DNA of 64,000 bases from Streptomyces sp. XM4193. GTDB taxonomy: Bacteria; Actinomycetota; Actinomycetes; Streptomycetales; Streptomycetaceae. The notes under the pieces are model-generated. The model saw only the letters and a program-made list of their open reading frames with translations, searched no databases and was not told where the DNA came from. Positions 18,827 through 26,452 of this stretch are shown here, piece by piece. The position numbers and the translations under genes were made by a program. Where the stretch lies: NCBI RefSeq assembly GCF_023072595.1, contig NZ_JALLGK010000001.1, positions 62,001-126,000 on the forward strand, written 5' to 3'. Numbering within the stretch: the first letter of the stretch is position 1; each line of letters starts with the position of its first letter.

Positions 18827-20545
18827 GTGAACGGAGCGGAGACCGCAGGTTTCAGCGCCGTGGTGGTAATCGGTCTTCTGGTCTTCTTCTACGGGGGGAC
18901 CTTTCTGATATCGAGCCGCATCGGCAAGAAGAACGAAAACGCGGACGCCTACATGACCGCCGGCAACAACGTCGGGTTCGGCATATCGGCCGCCAGTATG
19001 ACGGCGACCTGGATATGGGCCTCCTCGATGTACGCGTCGGCCACCTCGGGATACACCTACGGAATATCGGGGCCCATTCACTACGGGCTCTGGGGCGCGT
19101 TGATGATTCTGTTCATCTACCCGTTCGGCAAGCGCATCCGTGAAGTGGCCCCGAAGGCGCACACGCTGGCCGAGGTCATGTACGCCCGGCACGGCCGTTC
19201 CAGCCAGTTGATGCTGGCCGGTTCCAACGTGGTCGGCAGCGTCATCAGCCTGATGTCGAACTTCATCGCGGGCGGCGTCCTCATCTCGCTGCTCTCGCCG
19301 TTCAACTTCATCCAGGGCGTCTTCACCGTCGCCGCCGGCGTTCTGCTCTACACCCTGTGGTCCGGCTTCCGGGCCTCCGTGCTGACCGACTTCGTGCAGG
19401 TCGTGGCCATGCTGGGCGCCGTGGTGGTGATCGTTCCGTTCATCTTCTTCGCCGCCGGATTCCCCGCTGTCTTCGAGAGCGGCGCCGACAACCTGACCTC
19501 GCAGCAGGGCAACTTCTTCTCCAGCGAAGCCTTCATGAACCAGGGCGCGCCCTACATCGCCGCGGTGCTCGCCTACGCGATCGGCAACCAGACCATCGCC
19601 CAGCGGCTCTTCGCCGTGAAGCAGTCCCTGATCAAGCCCACCTTCATCACCGCGACCGTCGGCTACGGCGCCATGGTGATCGGCATCGGCATGCTCGGTG
19701 TCCTCGCCCTCTACCTCGGCGTGGAGCCGACCAACGGCGACCTGAACAACCTCATCCCCGAGATGGCCGCCGAGTATCTGCCGCCCGTGCTGCTGGCGCT
19801 CTTCTTCATCATGATCATCGGGGCGCTCTCCTCCACCGCCGACTCCGACCTCTCGGCGCTGTCCTCGATCACGATGGCCGACGTCTACGGCCAGAACGTG
19901 GCCGGCAAGGAGAAGGCCAACCCCAAGACGATGCTGCTGGTCGGCCGGCTGACGATGGTGGTCGCGACCGCCGTCGCCGTGGCCTTCGCCAGCCTCCAAC
20001 TCAGCATCCTGGACCTGCTGGTGTTCGTCGGCGCGCTCTGGGGCGCGCTCGTCTTCCCCGTCCTGGCCAGCTTCTACTGGGACAAGGTCAGCGGCCGGGC
20101 GTTCACCACCGCGGTCACCTCGGCGCTCGCGGTGTTCCTGCCGGTCCGGTTCTCCTGGATCCCGACGGACGGCCTCTTCGGCATCGTGGTCGACGTGCTG
20201 TCGGTCATCGGCATCGGCGTCGTCCTCGGCCTCATGGTCTTCGGCTTCGTCGGCGCCAAACCGGCGAAGATCGTCGGCACCGTGGCAGCGCTGGCGTCCG
20301 CACCGTTCGCCATCGGCTCGCTGCACGAGTACGCCACGCTGTGCGGCTCCCTCGTCGCCTACTCCGTGAGCACGATCGTCTGCTGGTCGATGTCCGTACG
20401 CCGCGAGGAGTCCTTCGACTTCGCCGTCCTCTCCCAGCGCACCGGCGATTTCGACGAGGCGGACGAGCAGACCCCGGCCGACGGACCCGACACCGACGGC
20501 CCGGCCGACACCACCGACACGACCGACACCGCACAGCCCAAGTAG
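18827..20545 (+). CDS. Sodium/solute symporter family transporter (DUR3-like branch)
   Basis: The 572-residue product has 13 or more membrane helices. SSS-family features include YMTAGNNVGFGISAASMTATWIWASSMYASA and YGISGPIHYGLWG in the first helices, the FRASVLTDFVQ motif in the central helices, and SSTADSDLSALSSI near helix 8. The motif set is closest to the DUR3/urea-type branch, so a small polar solute is likely, but I cannot name it. GGGAGG eight bases before GTG 18827 decides the start. The acidic Thr/Asp-rich tail is cytoplasmic. A 43-codon membrane gene follows 10 bp later in the same operon. Confidence 0.9.
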   Translation: MNGAETAGFSAVVVIGLLVFFYGGTFLISSRIGKKNENADAYMTAGNNVGFGISAASMTATWIWASSMYASATSGYTYGISGPIHYGLWGALMILFIYPFGKRIREVAPKAHTLAEVMYARHGRSSQLMLAGSNVVGSVISLMSNFIAGGVLISLLSPFNFIQGVFTVAAGVLLYTLWSGFRASVLTDFVQVVAMLGAVVVIVPFIFFAAGFPAVFESGADNLTSQQGNFFSSEAFMNQGAPYIAAVLAYAIGNQTIAQRLFAVKQSLIKPTFITATVGYGAMVIGIGMLGVLALYLGVEPTNGDLNNLIPEMAAEYLPPVLLALFFIMIIGALSSTADSDLSALSSITMADVYGQNVAGKEKANPKTMLLVGRLTMVVATAVAVAFASLQLSILDLLVFVGALWGALVFPVLASFYWDKVSGRAFTTAVTSALAVFLPVRFSWIPTDGLFGIVVDVLSVIGIGVVLGLMVFGFVGAKPAKIVGTVAALASAPFAIGSLHEYATLCGSLVAYSVSTIVCWSMSVRREESFDFAVLSQRTGDFDEADEQTPADGPDTDGPADTTDTTDTAQPK

Positions 20546-20555
20546 AGGAGAGACC

Positions 20556-20687
20556 GTGACTAGTGCTGTCCTTACCGCATACGTCCTCGTGTGGCCGATG
20601 ATCGTGGCCGGTGTGCTGTTCGTGATCTGTCGCGCCTTCATGAGCGAGTGGGCCGCCGCCCGACGCGAGGGCAAGCCCATGATCTGA
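20556..20687 (+). CDS. Putative transporter small subunit (43-residue membrane protein)
   Basis: A gene of 44 codons starts at GTG 20556 with GAGGAG five bases upstream and begins only 10 bp after the symporter stop. The product has one membrane helix (VLTAYVLVWPMIVAGVLFVICRAF) and an amphipathic basic tail ending KPMI. Tiny single-helix partners downstream of Na+-coupled carriers are known (for example the MetS-type small subunits), and this one fits that plan. It should sit beside the symporter in the cytoplasmic membrane. It is easily missed because of its length. Confidence 0.85.
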   Translation: MTSAVLTAYVLVWPMIVAGVLFVICRAFMSEWAAARREGKPMI

Positions 20688-20699
20688 GCGGTCGACGTC

Positions 20700-20734
20700 G
20701 GCGGCCACCACGCCCGTACCGCACGGTGGCCGCC
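20700..20734 (+). terminator. Hairpin just after the symporter operon
   Basis: GGCGGCCACC (20700-20709) pairs perfectly with GGTGGCCGCC (20725-20734), starting 13 bases after the small-subunit stop. Confidence 0.75.
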
Positions 20735-20753
20735 ACATCTCAGGCGTTCACGG

Positions 20754-20788
20754 CGACAGTCGGGCTTCGCCCCCGGTGCCGACTGTCG
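20754..20788. terminator. Second hairpin after the symporter operon
   Basis: A perfect 10-bp stem CGACAGTCGG/CCGACTGTCG encloses a 15-nt loop. It is one of four consecutive hairpins between convergent transcription units. Confidence 0.6.
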
Positions 20789-20813
20789 AGGACCGAGCGC
20801 CGGGGCCAACTCA

Positions 20814-20846
20814 GCACAACGCCCGGATTCAGTCCGGGCGTTGTGC
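20814..20846. terminator. Third, strongest hairpin between convergent units
   Basis: GCACAACGCCCGGA (20814-20827) pairs perfectly over 14 bp with TCCGGGCGTTGTGC (20833-20846), loop TTCAG. It may serve both strands. Confidence 0.8.
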
Positions 20847-20895
20847 AGTTCGCTCACCATTGGCGGGACGGTCGCGCTCGCTGCTCGTGGCGCGA

Positions 20896-20935
20896 CAGCG
20901 CGGTACGGGCGCTCGGGGGCGGCCGTACCGCGCTG
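20896..20935 (-). terminator. Hairpin downstream of the two small minus-strand genes
   Basis: CAGCGCGGTACGG (20896-20908) pairs perfectly over 13 bp with CCGTACCGCGCTG (20923-20935). It lies 32 bases past the minus-strand stop at 20967. Confidence 0.75.
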
Positions 20936-20966
20936 CATCAACCACGAGTCGCACAACGGGTGTTGG

Positions 20967-21263
20967 TCACCGTCGCCACAACTCGCCGCGTTTCGCCGTG
21001 CGTTCGTTCACCTCCCGCAGCCGCCGACGCAGAGGTTCCCGCTCGGCTCGTAGTCCCGTCTCCAGCAAGTGGGCGATTCTGTCGGCGACTTCGGGCAACA
21101 CCTGCCCCAGCTCCACCGCACGCGCCGGCCCATCGATCTCCGGGACGTCCCAGACGCAGGGTTCAACTCGTAGTTCGGGCAGACAGACGCCTGCGTCACC
21201 CAGCACCGCGCGAAGCCGCTCCACCGCCGCGACCGCGCGCGTCCCCCGCCCCTCGGCGATCAC
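20967..21263 (-). CDS. Small protein of unknown function, coupled to the preceding gene
   Basis: GTG 21263 overlaps the TGA of the upstream gene (GTGA), which argues for translational coupling. The 98-residue product is predicted to be helical (RAVAAVERLRAVLGDAG, EVADRIAHLLETGLRAEREPLRRRLREVNERT) with a charged C-terminal helix. No family is recognised. The pair is divergent from an XRE regulator, so it may be its target. Confidence 0.6.
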   Translation of the reverse strand: MIAEGRGTRAVAAVERLRAVLGDAGVCLPELRVEPCVWDVPEIDGPARAVELGQVLPEVADRIAHLLETGLRAEREPLRRRLREVNERTAKRGELWRR

Positions 21264-21508
21264 GTGCCGGCCACCCGAAGGTCCTCGGCACGTGCCTCCC
21301 ACTCACGACCGCCACTGCGCGGGCGGAGCCAGACGGTCTCGCACCCGGCCTCCTGCACCACGCCCACCCGCTCCACCCGCAGGTCGAGCACCACCAAGCC
21401 GGGGGCGAGAAGCCGCGGAACCACTGGCGAAGAACCGCCTGCCTCCCGCTCAAGGCCGGCCGAACCATCGCCTGCACCGCCCAACACCCTCTCGGTACGA
21501 TCTGTCAC
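21260..21508 (-). CDS. Small protein of unknown function, first gene of a coupled pair
   Basis: GTG 21508 has GGGAG seven bases upstream inside AAAGGGAG, a strong start signal. The 82-residue product ends in a region rich in beta-type residues (LAPGLVVLDLRVERVGVVQ...ETVWLRPRSGGREWEA) that looks like a real small domain, not a shadow frame. I know no named family. It is transcribed away from the XRE/DUF397 cluster, from the shared region 21509-21623. Confidence 0.6.
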   Translation of the reverse strand: MTDRTERVLGGAGDGSAGLEREAGGSSPVVPRLLAPGLVVLDLRVERVGVVQEAGCETVWLRPRSGGREWEARAEDLRVAGT

Positions 21509-21605
21509 GTCAGCGCTCCCTTTGCAGCTGTTGACCACACCCCCGGACGGTTGCCGCCGTCGCGGGGGTTTCACTTTCTGTGCCCCCATGCTTACGCGAC
21601 GCAGC

Positions 21606-21611
21606 TACGAT
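21606..21611 (+). promoter_or_regulatory. Candidate -10 box (TACGAT) of the XRE regulator gene
   Basis: TACGAT fits the principal sigma factor -10 consensus. It would place the transcript start around 21617-21620, right at the GTG ATG of the short leader reading frame. No good -35 box is seen 17-18 bases upstream, so support is partial. Confidence 0.35.
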
Positions 21612-21623
21612 GGAAAGCGCGTG

Positions 21624-21659
21624 ATGTACCAACTGTCCGATTGGGAACAGGAGTTGTGA
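21624..21659 (+). CDS. Possible 11-codon leader peptide (MYQLSDWEQEL)
   Basis: ATG 21624 opens a frame of 11 codons ending in TGA 21657-21659, whose last base is the first base of the regulator ATG (TGATG). The frame contains the regulator's own ribosome binding site (CAGGAG). It could couple or tune translation of the regulator. It could also be chance, since no separate binding site is obvious. Confidence 0.3.
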   Translation: MYQLSDWEQEL

Positions 21660-22486
21660 TGCCCGCGCGTACGAGAGACCTGACCCCCGACCGTTCCGCC
21701 CGCCACCTCTTCGGCTCGGAACTGCGCAGGCTGAGAGAGGACAAGGGCTACACGCTGGAGCAGATGGCCGTCGCGCTCGCCTCCAGCAAGAGCAGCCTGG
21801 CCCGGTACGAGACCGCCGAGAGCATGATTCCTCCCGACCTTCCCACGTCGCTGGACACGCTTCTCGAAACCGGCGGCCTCTTCGTCCGGCTCTACGGGCT
21901 GGCGAAGAAGGAGATCCACCCCGACCAGTTCCGCCGCCGCATGGAACTCGAAGAACGGGCCGTGCTCTTCCAGGAATACACGGGGCAAATCATCTCGGGG
22001 CTCGTACAGACCCCCGCGTTCGCCAGAGCCCAGTTCATCCTGGCCAACCCCAAGGCTACGGCCGAGCAAGTGGACGAGCTCGTCACCGCCAGGCTGAGCA
22101 GGCAAGAGAGATTCGGCCCTGCATCCGTCAACGACCTCGCGCTGGTACTGGATGAAGCGGCCATTCGACGGCCATTCGGTTCCCAGGCAGTCATACGGGA
22201 CCAGCTCGAGCACCTGCGGCAGTTGACACTCACACCGTCAACGACAATTCAGGTCCTACCGTTCGCCCACGGAGGTCACGCCCTCATGGGGGGCACCTTG
22301 ACCCTGATGGTTCTGGACGACGGCTCACGCGTGGCCTACGAAGAGTCGATCTCCACCGGTACGTTGATCGAGGATCGTCTAGCCGTGCAGGAGCGACAAC
22401 GAAGCTACGATCTTCTGAGGGCATCAGCTCTATCGCCTCAGGAATCAGGCGAGTTCTTGAAGAACATCTTGAAGGAGTACGGATGA
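21659..22486 (+). CDS. XRE-family regulator with C-terminal DUF5753 (Scr1 type)
   Basis: The 275-residue product has an N-terminal helix-turn-helix (about residues 18-72, LRRLREDKGYTLEQMAVALASSKSSLARYETAE). A long C-terminal domain follows (FQEYTGQIISGLVQTPAFARA ... STTIQVLPFAHGGHALMGG ... LTLMVLDDGSRVAYEES) that is typical of the very common Streptomyces regulators paired with DUF397 proteins. It overlaps the first DUF397 gene by 4 bp (ATGA). Such pairs behave like regulator and antagonist in development and antibiotic control. Here one regulator is followed by three DUF397 genes. CAGGAG five bases before ATG 21659 supports the start, and GTG 21656 is an alternative. Confidence 0.92.
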   Translation: MPARTRDLTPDRSARHLFGSELRRLREDKGYTLEQMAVALASSKSSLARYETAESMIPPDLPTSLDTLLETGGLFVRLYGLAKKEIHPDQFRRRMELEERAVLFQEYTGQIISGLVQTPAFARAQFILANPKATAEQVDELVTARLSRQERFGPASVNDLALVLDEAAIRRPFGSQAVIRDQLEHLRQLTLTPSTTIQVLPFAHGGHALMGGTLTLMVLDDGSRVAYEESISTGTLIEDRLAVQERQRSYDLLRASALSPQESGEFLKNILKEYG

Positions 22487-22680
22487 TCGCAAACACAGAG
22501 TCCGACTGGATCAAGAGCAGCTACAGCGGCAACGGCGGCGGTAACTGCCTCGAATGGGCACCTGCCACCGCGGCGACCGGCATCGTACCGGTACGCGACA
22601 GCAAGGACATCCGCCGGCCGGGCCTGACCGTCGACACACACGCCTGGACCATCTTCATCGAGCACCTCAAGTCGCACTAA
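22483..22680 (+). CDS. DUF397 protein, copy 1
   Basis: The 65-residue product has the DUF397 pattern WIKSSYSGNGGGNCLEWAP, VPVRDSKD and a final W-x-x-F. Its ATG overlaps the regulator stop by 4 bp. It probably partners the regulator. Confidence 0.9.
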   Translation: MIANTESDWIKSSYSGNGGGNCLEWAPATAATGIVPVRDSKDIRRPGLTVDTHAWTIFIEHLKSH

Positions 22681-22697
22681 GCGCAGAGGAGTTGCGC

Positions 22698-22895
22698 ATG
22701 GCCACTGAATCCCCGACACACTGGATCAGCAGCAGCCACAGCGGCAACGGCGGCGGCAGCTGTGTGCAATGGGCACCTGCCACCGCGACCACCGGAGTCG
22801 TACCGGTACGCGACAGCAAGGACGTACGGCGGCCGGGCCTGTCCGTCGACACGCGCGCGTGGGCGGTTTTCATTGGACACCTCAAGTCGCTCTGA
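22698..22895 (+). CDS. DUF397 protein, copy 2
   Basis: The 65-residue paralogue of the preceding gene starts at ATG 22698 with GAGGAG six bases upstream. The core WISSSHSGNGGGSCVQWAP carries Ser for Lys and Gln for Glu relative to the other two copies, so this copy is the most diverged in the conserved motif. It lies 17 bp after copy 1. Confidence 0.9.
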   Translation: MATESPTHWISSSHSGNGGGSCVQWAPATATTGVVPVRDSKDVRRPGLSVDTRAWAVFIGHLKSL

Positions 22896-22912
22896 GCGAG
22901 GAGGAGTTGCTC

Positions 22913-23107
22913 ATGTCCACCGAGTCCTTGTCCTACTGGATCAAGAGCAGCTACAGCGGCAACGGCGGCGACAACTGCCTCGAATGGGCGCCGTCGGTCG
23001 CGGCGACCGGCGTCGTACCGGTGCGCGACAGCAAGGACGTACGGAGGCCTTCGCTTGCGGTGTCCGCGGAGGCATGGACGCTGTTCGTACTGCACCTCAA
23101 GTCGTAG
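22913..23107 (+). CDS. DUF397 protein, copy 3
   Basis: The 64-residue product starts at ATG 22913 with GAGGAG before it. It keeps WIKSSYSGNGGDNCLEWAP and VPVRDSKD but differs in the C-terminal third (LAVSAEAWTLFVLHLKS). It is the third tandem copy and lies 17 bp after copy 2. Confidence 0.9.
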   Translation: MSTESLSYWIKSSYSGNGGDNCLEWAPSVAATGVVPVRDSKDVRRPSLAVSAEAWTLFVLHLKS

Positions 23108-23161
23108 CGTCGCGCGGCCAGTTGTCGTGGCCGTCTGTATGAGCGTCAACGGAGCGAGCCC

Positions 23162-23986
23162 GTGATGAACGAGGAACGCGGCCGTCCTCTCCTGCTCCCG
23201 TCGCCCGGCGGGGACGGCGAGGGCTGGGAGCGTGTCGAGGCGGGTGAGTCCGGTGCTCGGGTCTTCCGCAGCACGAAGGGCGACCGGTACGCGAAGTGCG
23301 TCCCGCCCTGCTCCGCAGCCGAGTTGGAGGGCGAGCGCGATCGTCTCGTCTGGCTGGGAAGCCAGGACGTGACCCCCGGCCCCCGGGTGCTGGACTGGCG
23401 TTCCGGCGATACGGGCGCATGCCTGGTGACCAGCGCGGTTGCGGGCGTGACCGCCGACCGGCTGTCCGCCCGGGAGCTGAACGGCGCCTGGGCCGGCATC
23501 GCCGACACGGTGCGAGCGCTGCACGCCGTTCCCGCGTCCGAGTGCCCGTTCCGGCGGAGTCTGGGGACTGTCGTCGACCTGGCGGCCGAGGTCGTGGGCC
23601 GTGACGCCGTGAACCCCGAGTTCCTGCCGGTCGAGCAACAGCAGTCGCCGCCAAGGGAGTTGCTGGCCCGGATTCAACGTCAGCTGCCGGAACGTCTGGC
23701 ACAGGAGACCGCTGACACGGTGGTCTGCCACGGCGACCTCTGCCTGCCGAACATCGTCGTCGATCCGCGGTCCCTGACCGTGTCCGGCCTCATCGACCTC
23801 GGGCGTCTCGGGGCGGCCGACCGCCACGCCGATCTGGCGCTGCTGCTGGCCAACTCGCGCGAGACCTGGCCGGACGAGGAGTGGGCCGTGGATGCCGACA
23901 GGGCGTTCGCGGATCGGTACGGCCTCGTGCCGGACCCCGAACGCCTGGCCTTCTACCTCCACTTGGACCCGCTCACCTGGGGCTGA
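23162..23986 (+). CDS. aph(3''): APH(3'')-family aminoglycoside phosphotransferase
   Basis: The 274-residue product has the ATP-binding lysine in RYAK (Lys45), the catalytic loop VVCHGDLCLPN (Asp192, Asn197) and the metal-binding Asp212 in IDLGRLG. Several stretches (ELEGERDRLVWL, AVNPEFLP, GLIDLGRLGAADRHADLAL and the end ERLAFYLHLDPLTWG) match what I remember of the StrA/APH(3'')-I streptomycin kinases, so this subfamily is likely. It would phosphorylate streptomycin-type aminoglycosides in the cytoplasm. It stands alone with no antibiotic pathway genes nearby. The start is GTG 23162 or ATG 23165. Confidence 0.85.
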   Translation: MMNEERGRPLLLPSPGGDGEGWERVEAGESGARVFRSTKGDRYAKCVPPCSAAELEGERDRLVWLGSQDVTPGPRVLDWRSGDTGACLVTSAVAGVTADRLSARELNGAWAGIADTVRALHAVPASECPFRRSLGTVVDLAAEVVGRDAVNPEFLPVEQQQSPPRELLARIQRQLPERLAQETADTVVCHGDLCLPNIVVDPRSLTVSGLIDLGRLGAADRHADLALLLANSRETWPDEEWAVDADRAFADRYGLVPDPERLAFYLHLDPLTWG

Positions 23987-24003
23987 ACCGCACTCCCGCG
24001 CCC

Positions 24004-24444
24004 CTACGAGCCGGCTGCTTCTCCTTCTGCCGCCGCTGCCTCCGCCGCCTCTGTGTCCGCCGCCTCTCCTTCCGCCGCCCGGTCGGAGGCGCTGCGGAGT
24101 ACGCAGAACTCGTTGCTTTCGGGGTCGGCGAGCACCGCCCAGCCGGTGCCGTCGGGGTTGCGGCGGTCGGCCACCAGTTGCGCACCGAGCCCCAACAGCC
24201 GTTCCACTTCCCGGTCGCGGGAGGTCTCGGGCCGCAGACAGAGGTGGAGACGGTTCTTGACGGTCTTCGGCTCCGGAACCTGGTTGAAGTAGAGGACCGG
24301 CCCCTCGGCCAGCAACACGGCCGTCTCCCGGGACCCCGGCCCGTCCTCCGGGTCCAGCGGGCGTCCTGTCACCGCGCTCCAGAACCGGGCCAGTTCATAG
24401 GCGTTGGCACAGTCGATCGCCACGTTCTGCAGTACCGAGACCAT
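24004..24444 (-). CDS. VOC-family (glyoxalase-like) protein
   Basis: The 146-residue product has a vicinal oxygen chelate fold of the compact actinobacterial type: NVAIDCANAYELARFWSAVTG, then VLYFNQVPEPKTVKNRLHLCL, and WAVLADPESNEFCVL near the end. The last 25 residues are Ala/Glu-rich (AEGEAADTEAAEAAAAEGEA) and look disordered. Substrate and metal use are unknown. GGGAGG nine bases before ATG 24444 supports the start. It is downstream of paaN on the same strand and converges with the aph gene 17 bp away. Confidence 0.85.
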   Translation of the reverse strand: MVSVLQNVAIDCANAYELARFWSAVTGRPLDPEDGPGSRETAVLLAEGPVLYFNQVPEPKTVKNRLHLCLRPETSRDREVERLLGLGAQLVADRRNPDGTGWAVLADPESNEFCVLRSASDRAAEGEAADTEAAEAAAAEGEAAGS

Positions 24445-24618
24445 GTGTCTCAGCCTCCCGCACTCCCGCCGGGAGTTCCACCGAACCCGACGATCGACCG
24501 TACGCGGAGGACCCGCCCGACGCGCCACACGAGACATCCCGCGTCACCCGTGCCACGCCCGACTCTCCACCACGCCGCCCCGCCCCTCCACAGTCCGAAG
24601 ACCGGCGGAAGGCGGGGC

Positions 24619-24647
24619 GGGCCGGGCCGGGCCGGGCCGGGCCGGGC
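24619..24647. repeat. GGGCC pentanucleotide tandem repeat
   Basis: Five copies of GGGCC lie directly downstream of the paaN stop codon. The array is prone to slippage and can form strong self-complementary structure. Confidence 0.9.
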
Positions 24648-24673
24648 GGGCCGGCGGGGCGTACGCGCGTGGG

Positions 24674-26389
24674 CTACGCCTGGCGGCGGACCTCCACGGT
24701 GCGGAAGCGGTTGGCGACGTAGGCGCCGTCGGACAGCGCGGCGTTGGCGGCCGGGTTGCCGCCGCTGCCGTGGAAGTCGGAGAACGCGGCCGTCTGGTTG
24801 ACGTACACGCCGCCGGTCAGGTTGAGCGAGAGCTGTGCGCACTCGGTGAGGCAGGCGTCCTCGATCAGCTTCTCGGCGGCGGCGTCCGTGGTGTAGCCGC
24901 CGACCGTCATGGCGCCCTTCTCGCGGATCGTGCGGCGCAGCAGCGCTACGGCGTCGGAGGTCGAGTCGACCGCGACGGCGAAGGAGACCGGGCCGAAGCA
25001 CTCGTTCAGGAACGTGTCGGCGGCGTCCGCGGCGGCGCTGTCCAGCTTGACCACCACAGGGGTGCGGACGGTCGCGCCGGGGAACTCGGGGTGCGTCAAC
25101 GCCCGTGATTCCAGGGCGACTTCGCCGAGCGAGGCGGCTTCCTTGACGCGGCCCTCGACGGCCGGGTTGACGATCGCGCCGAGGATCGCCACCGCGCGGG
25201 CGTCGTCGCCGAGCAGTTTGTCGACGGCGGCCGCGAGGTCGGCGGTGACCTCGTCGTAGCTCTTGTCGCCCTGGTCGGTGGCGATGCCGCCGCGCGGGAT
25301 CAGCAGGTTCTGCGGGGTGGTGCACATCTGGCCGCTGTAGAGGCAGAGCGAGAAGGCCAGGTTGGCGAGCATCCCGCGGTAGTCGTCGGTGGAGTCGATG
25401 ACGACCGTGTTGACGCCGGCCTTCTCCGTGTAGACCTGCGCCTGGCGGGCGTTGGCCTCCAGCCAGTCGCCGAACTCGGTGGAGCCGGTGTAGTCGACGA
25501 TGCGCACCTCGGGGTGGAGCGCGAGCTCCTTGGCGATGCCCGTGTTCCCCGCGGCGCCGTCCTCACCCTCGCCCTCGGCGACGAGCGCCACCAGGTTGGC
25601 GTCGAACCCCGCCTCGGCCAGCACCTCGCGGGCGACCCGTACGGTCAGTGCGAGCGGCAGCGCGGCGTGCGGGTGGGGCTTGACCAGGACGGCGTTCCCG
25701 GTGGCCAGCGAGGCGAAGACGCCCGGGTAGCCGTTCCAGGTGGGGAAGGTGTTGCAGCCGATGGTGAGCGCGACACCGCGCGGTACGGGGGTGAAGCGCT
25801 TGTCCAGGTGCAGCGGGTCGCGCTTGCCCTGCGGCTTGGACCACAGCGCCGTGTCGGGCGTGCGCACCTGCTCGACGTAGGCGTAGGCGACCGCCTCCAT
25901 TCCGCGGTCCTGCGCGTGCGGGCCGCCCGCCTGCATCGCCATCATGTACGCCTGCCCGCTGGTGTGCATGACGGCCTGGGCGAACTCGTGCGTACGGGCG
26001 TTGATCCGCGCGATGATCTCCAGACAGACCGCCGCCCTGGCCTCCGCTCCCGCCGCGACCCAGTCCGGCATCGCCGCGCGCATGGCCGGAATCAGTACGT
26101 CGGGGTTTGCCCGCGGGTACGTGATGCCCAGCTCGATGCCGTACGGGGACTTCTCGCCGCCCACCCAGCCCTCGGTGCCGGGCTGGTCGATCTCGAAGCG
26201 TCCGCCGAGCAGTGCGTCGAAGGCCGCCTTGCCCTCGGCCGGACCGAGCGATCCGTGCTCCTCGCCGTACGCCTTGGGGTGCTCGGGGTGCGGCGACCAG
26301 TACGCCCGGCTGCGGATGGTGTCCAGCGCCTGGTCCAGGGTGGGACGGTGCTTCTCGATCAACTGCGGTGCGGTGAGCGCGGCGGCCAT
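24674..26389 (-). CDS. paaN: PaaN-type aldehyde dehydrogenase-like protein of phenylacetate degradation
   Basis: The 571-residue product is an aldehyde-dehydrogenase-fold protein of the PaaN group. It has a family-specific N-terminus (MAAALTAPQLIEKHRPTLDQA), a cofactor-binding region IGCNTFPTWNGYPGVFASLATGNAVLVKPHP and the nucleophile cysteine in SGQMCTTPQN. PaaN proteins act with the phenylacetyl-CoA pathway, in oxidising the opened-ring aldehyde. The hydratase half seen in PaaZ is absent. It diverges from paaH. A TetR-type operator lies inside its promoter (26453-26480). GAGGAG ten bases before ATG 26389 supports the start. Confidence 0.88.
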   Translation of the reverse strand: MAAALTAPQLIEKHRPTLDQALDTIRSRAYWSPHPEHPKAYGEEHGSLGPAEGKAAFDALLGGRFEIDQPGTEGWVGGEKSPYGIELGITYPRANPDVLIPAMRAAMPDWVAAGAEARAAVCLEIIARINARTHEFAQAVMHTSGQAYMMAMQAGGPHAQDRGMEAVAYAYVEQVRTPDTALWSKPQGKRDPLHLDKRFTPVPRGVALTIGCNTFPTWNGYPGVFASLATGNAVLVKPHPHAALPLALTVRVAREVLAEAGFDANLVALVAEGEGEDGAAGNTGIAKELALHPEVRIVDYTGSTEFGDWLEANARQAQVYTEKAGVNTVVIDSTDDYRGMLANLAFSLCLYSGQMCTTPQNLLIPRGGIATDQGDKSYDEVTADLAAAVDKLLGDDARAVAILGAIVNPAVEGRVKEAASLGEVALESRALTHPEFPGATVRTPVVVKLDSAAADAADTFLNECFGPVSFAVAVDSTSDAVALLRRTIREKGAMTVGGYTTDAAAEKLIEDACLTECAQLSLNLTGGVYVNQTAAFSDFHGSGGNPAANAALSDGAYVANRFRTVEVRRQA

Positions 26390-26452
26390 CAGGGACCATC
26401 TCCTCGTCGAGCGTCCGGGGTGACGGGTGGGCGGGGGCTGTGTTCCCCGGCT

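Noticed and set aside
18643..19143. Plus-strand frame with ATG right after the U-tract
   Set aside because: It runs into the symporter gene in another frame and has a composition typical of shadows. There is no ribosome binding site.
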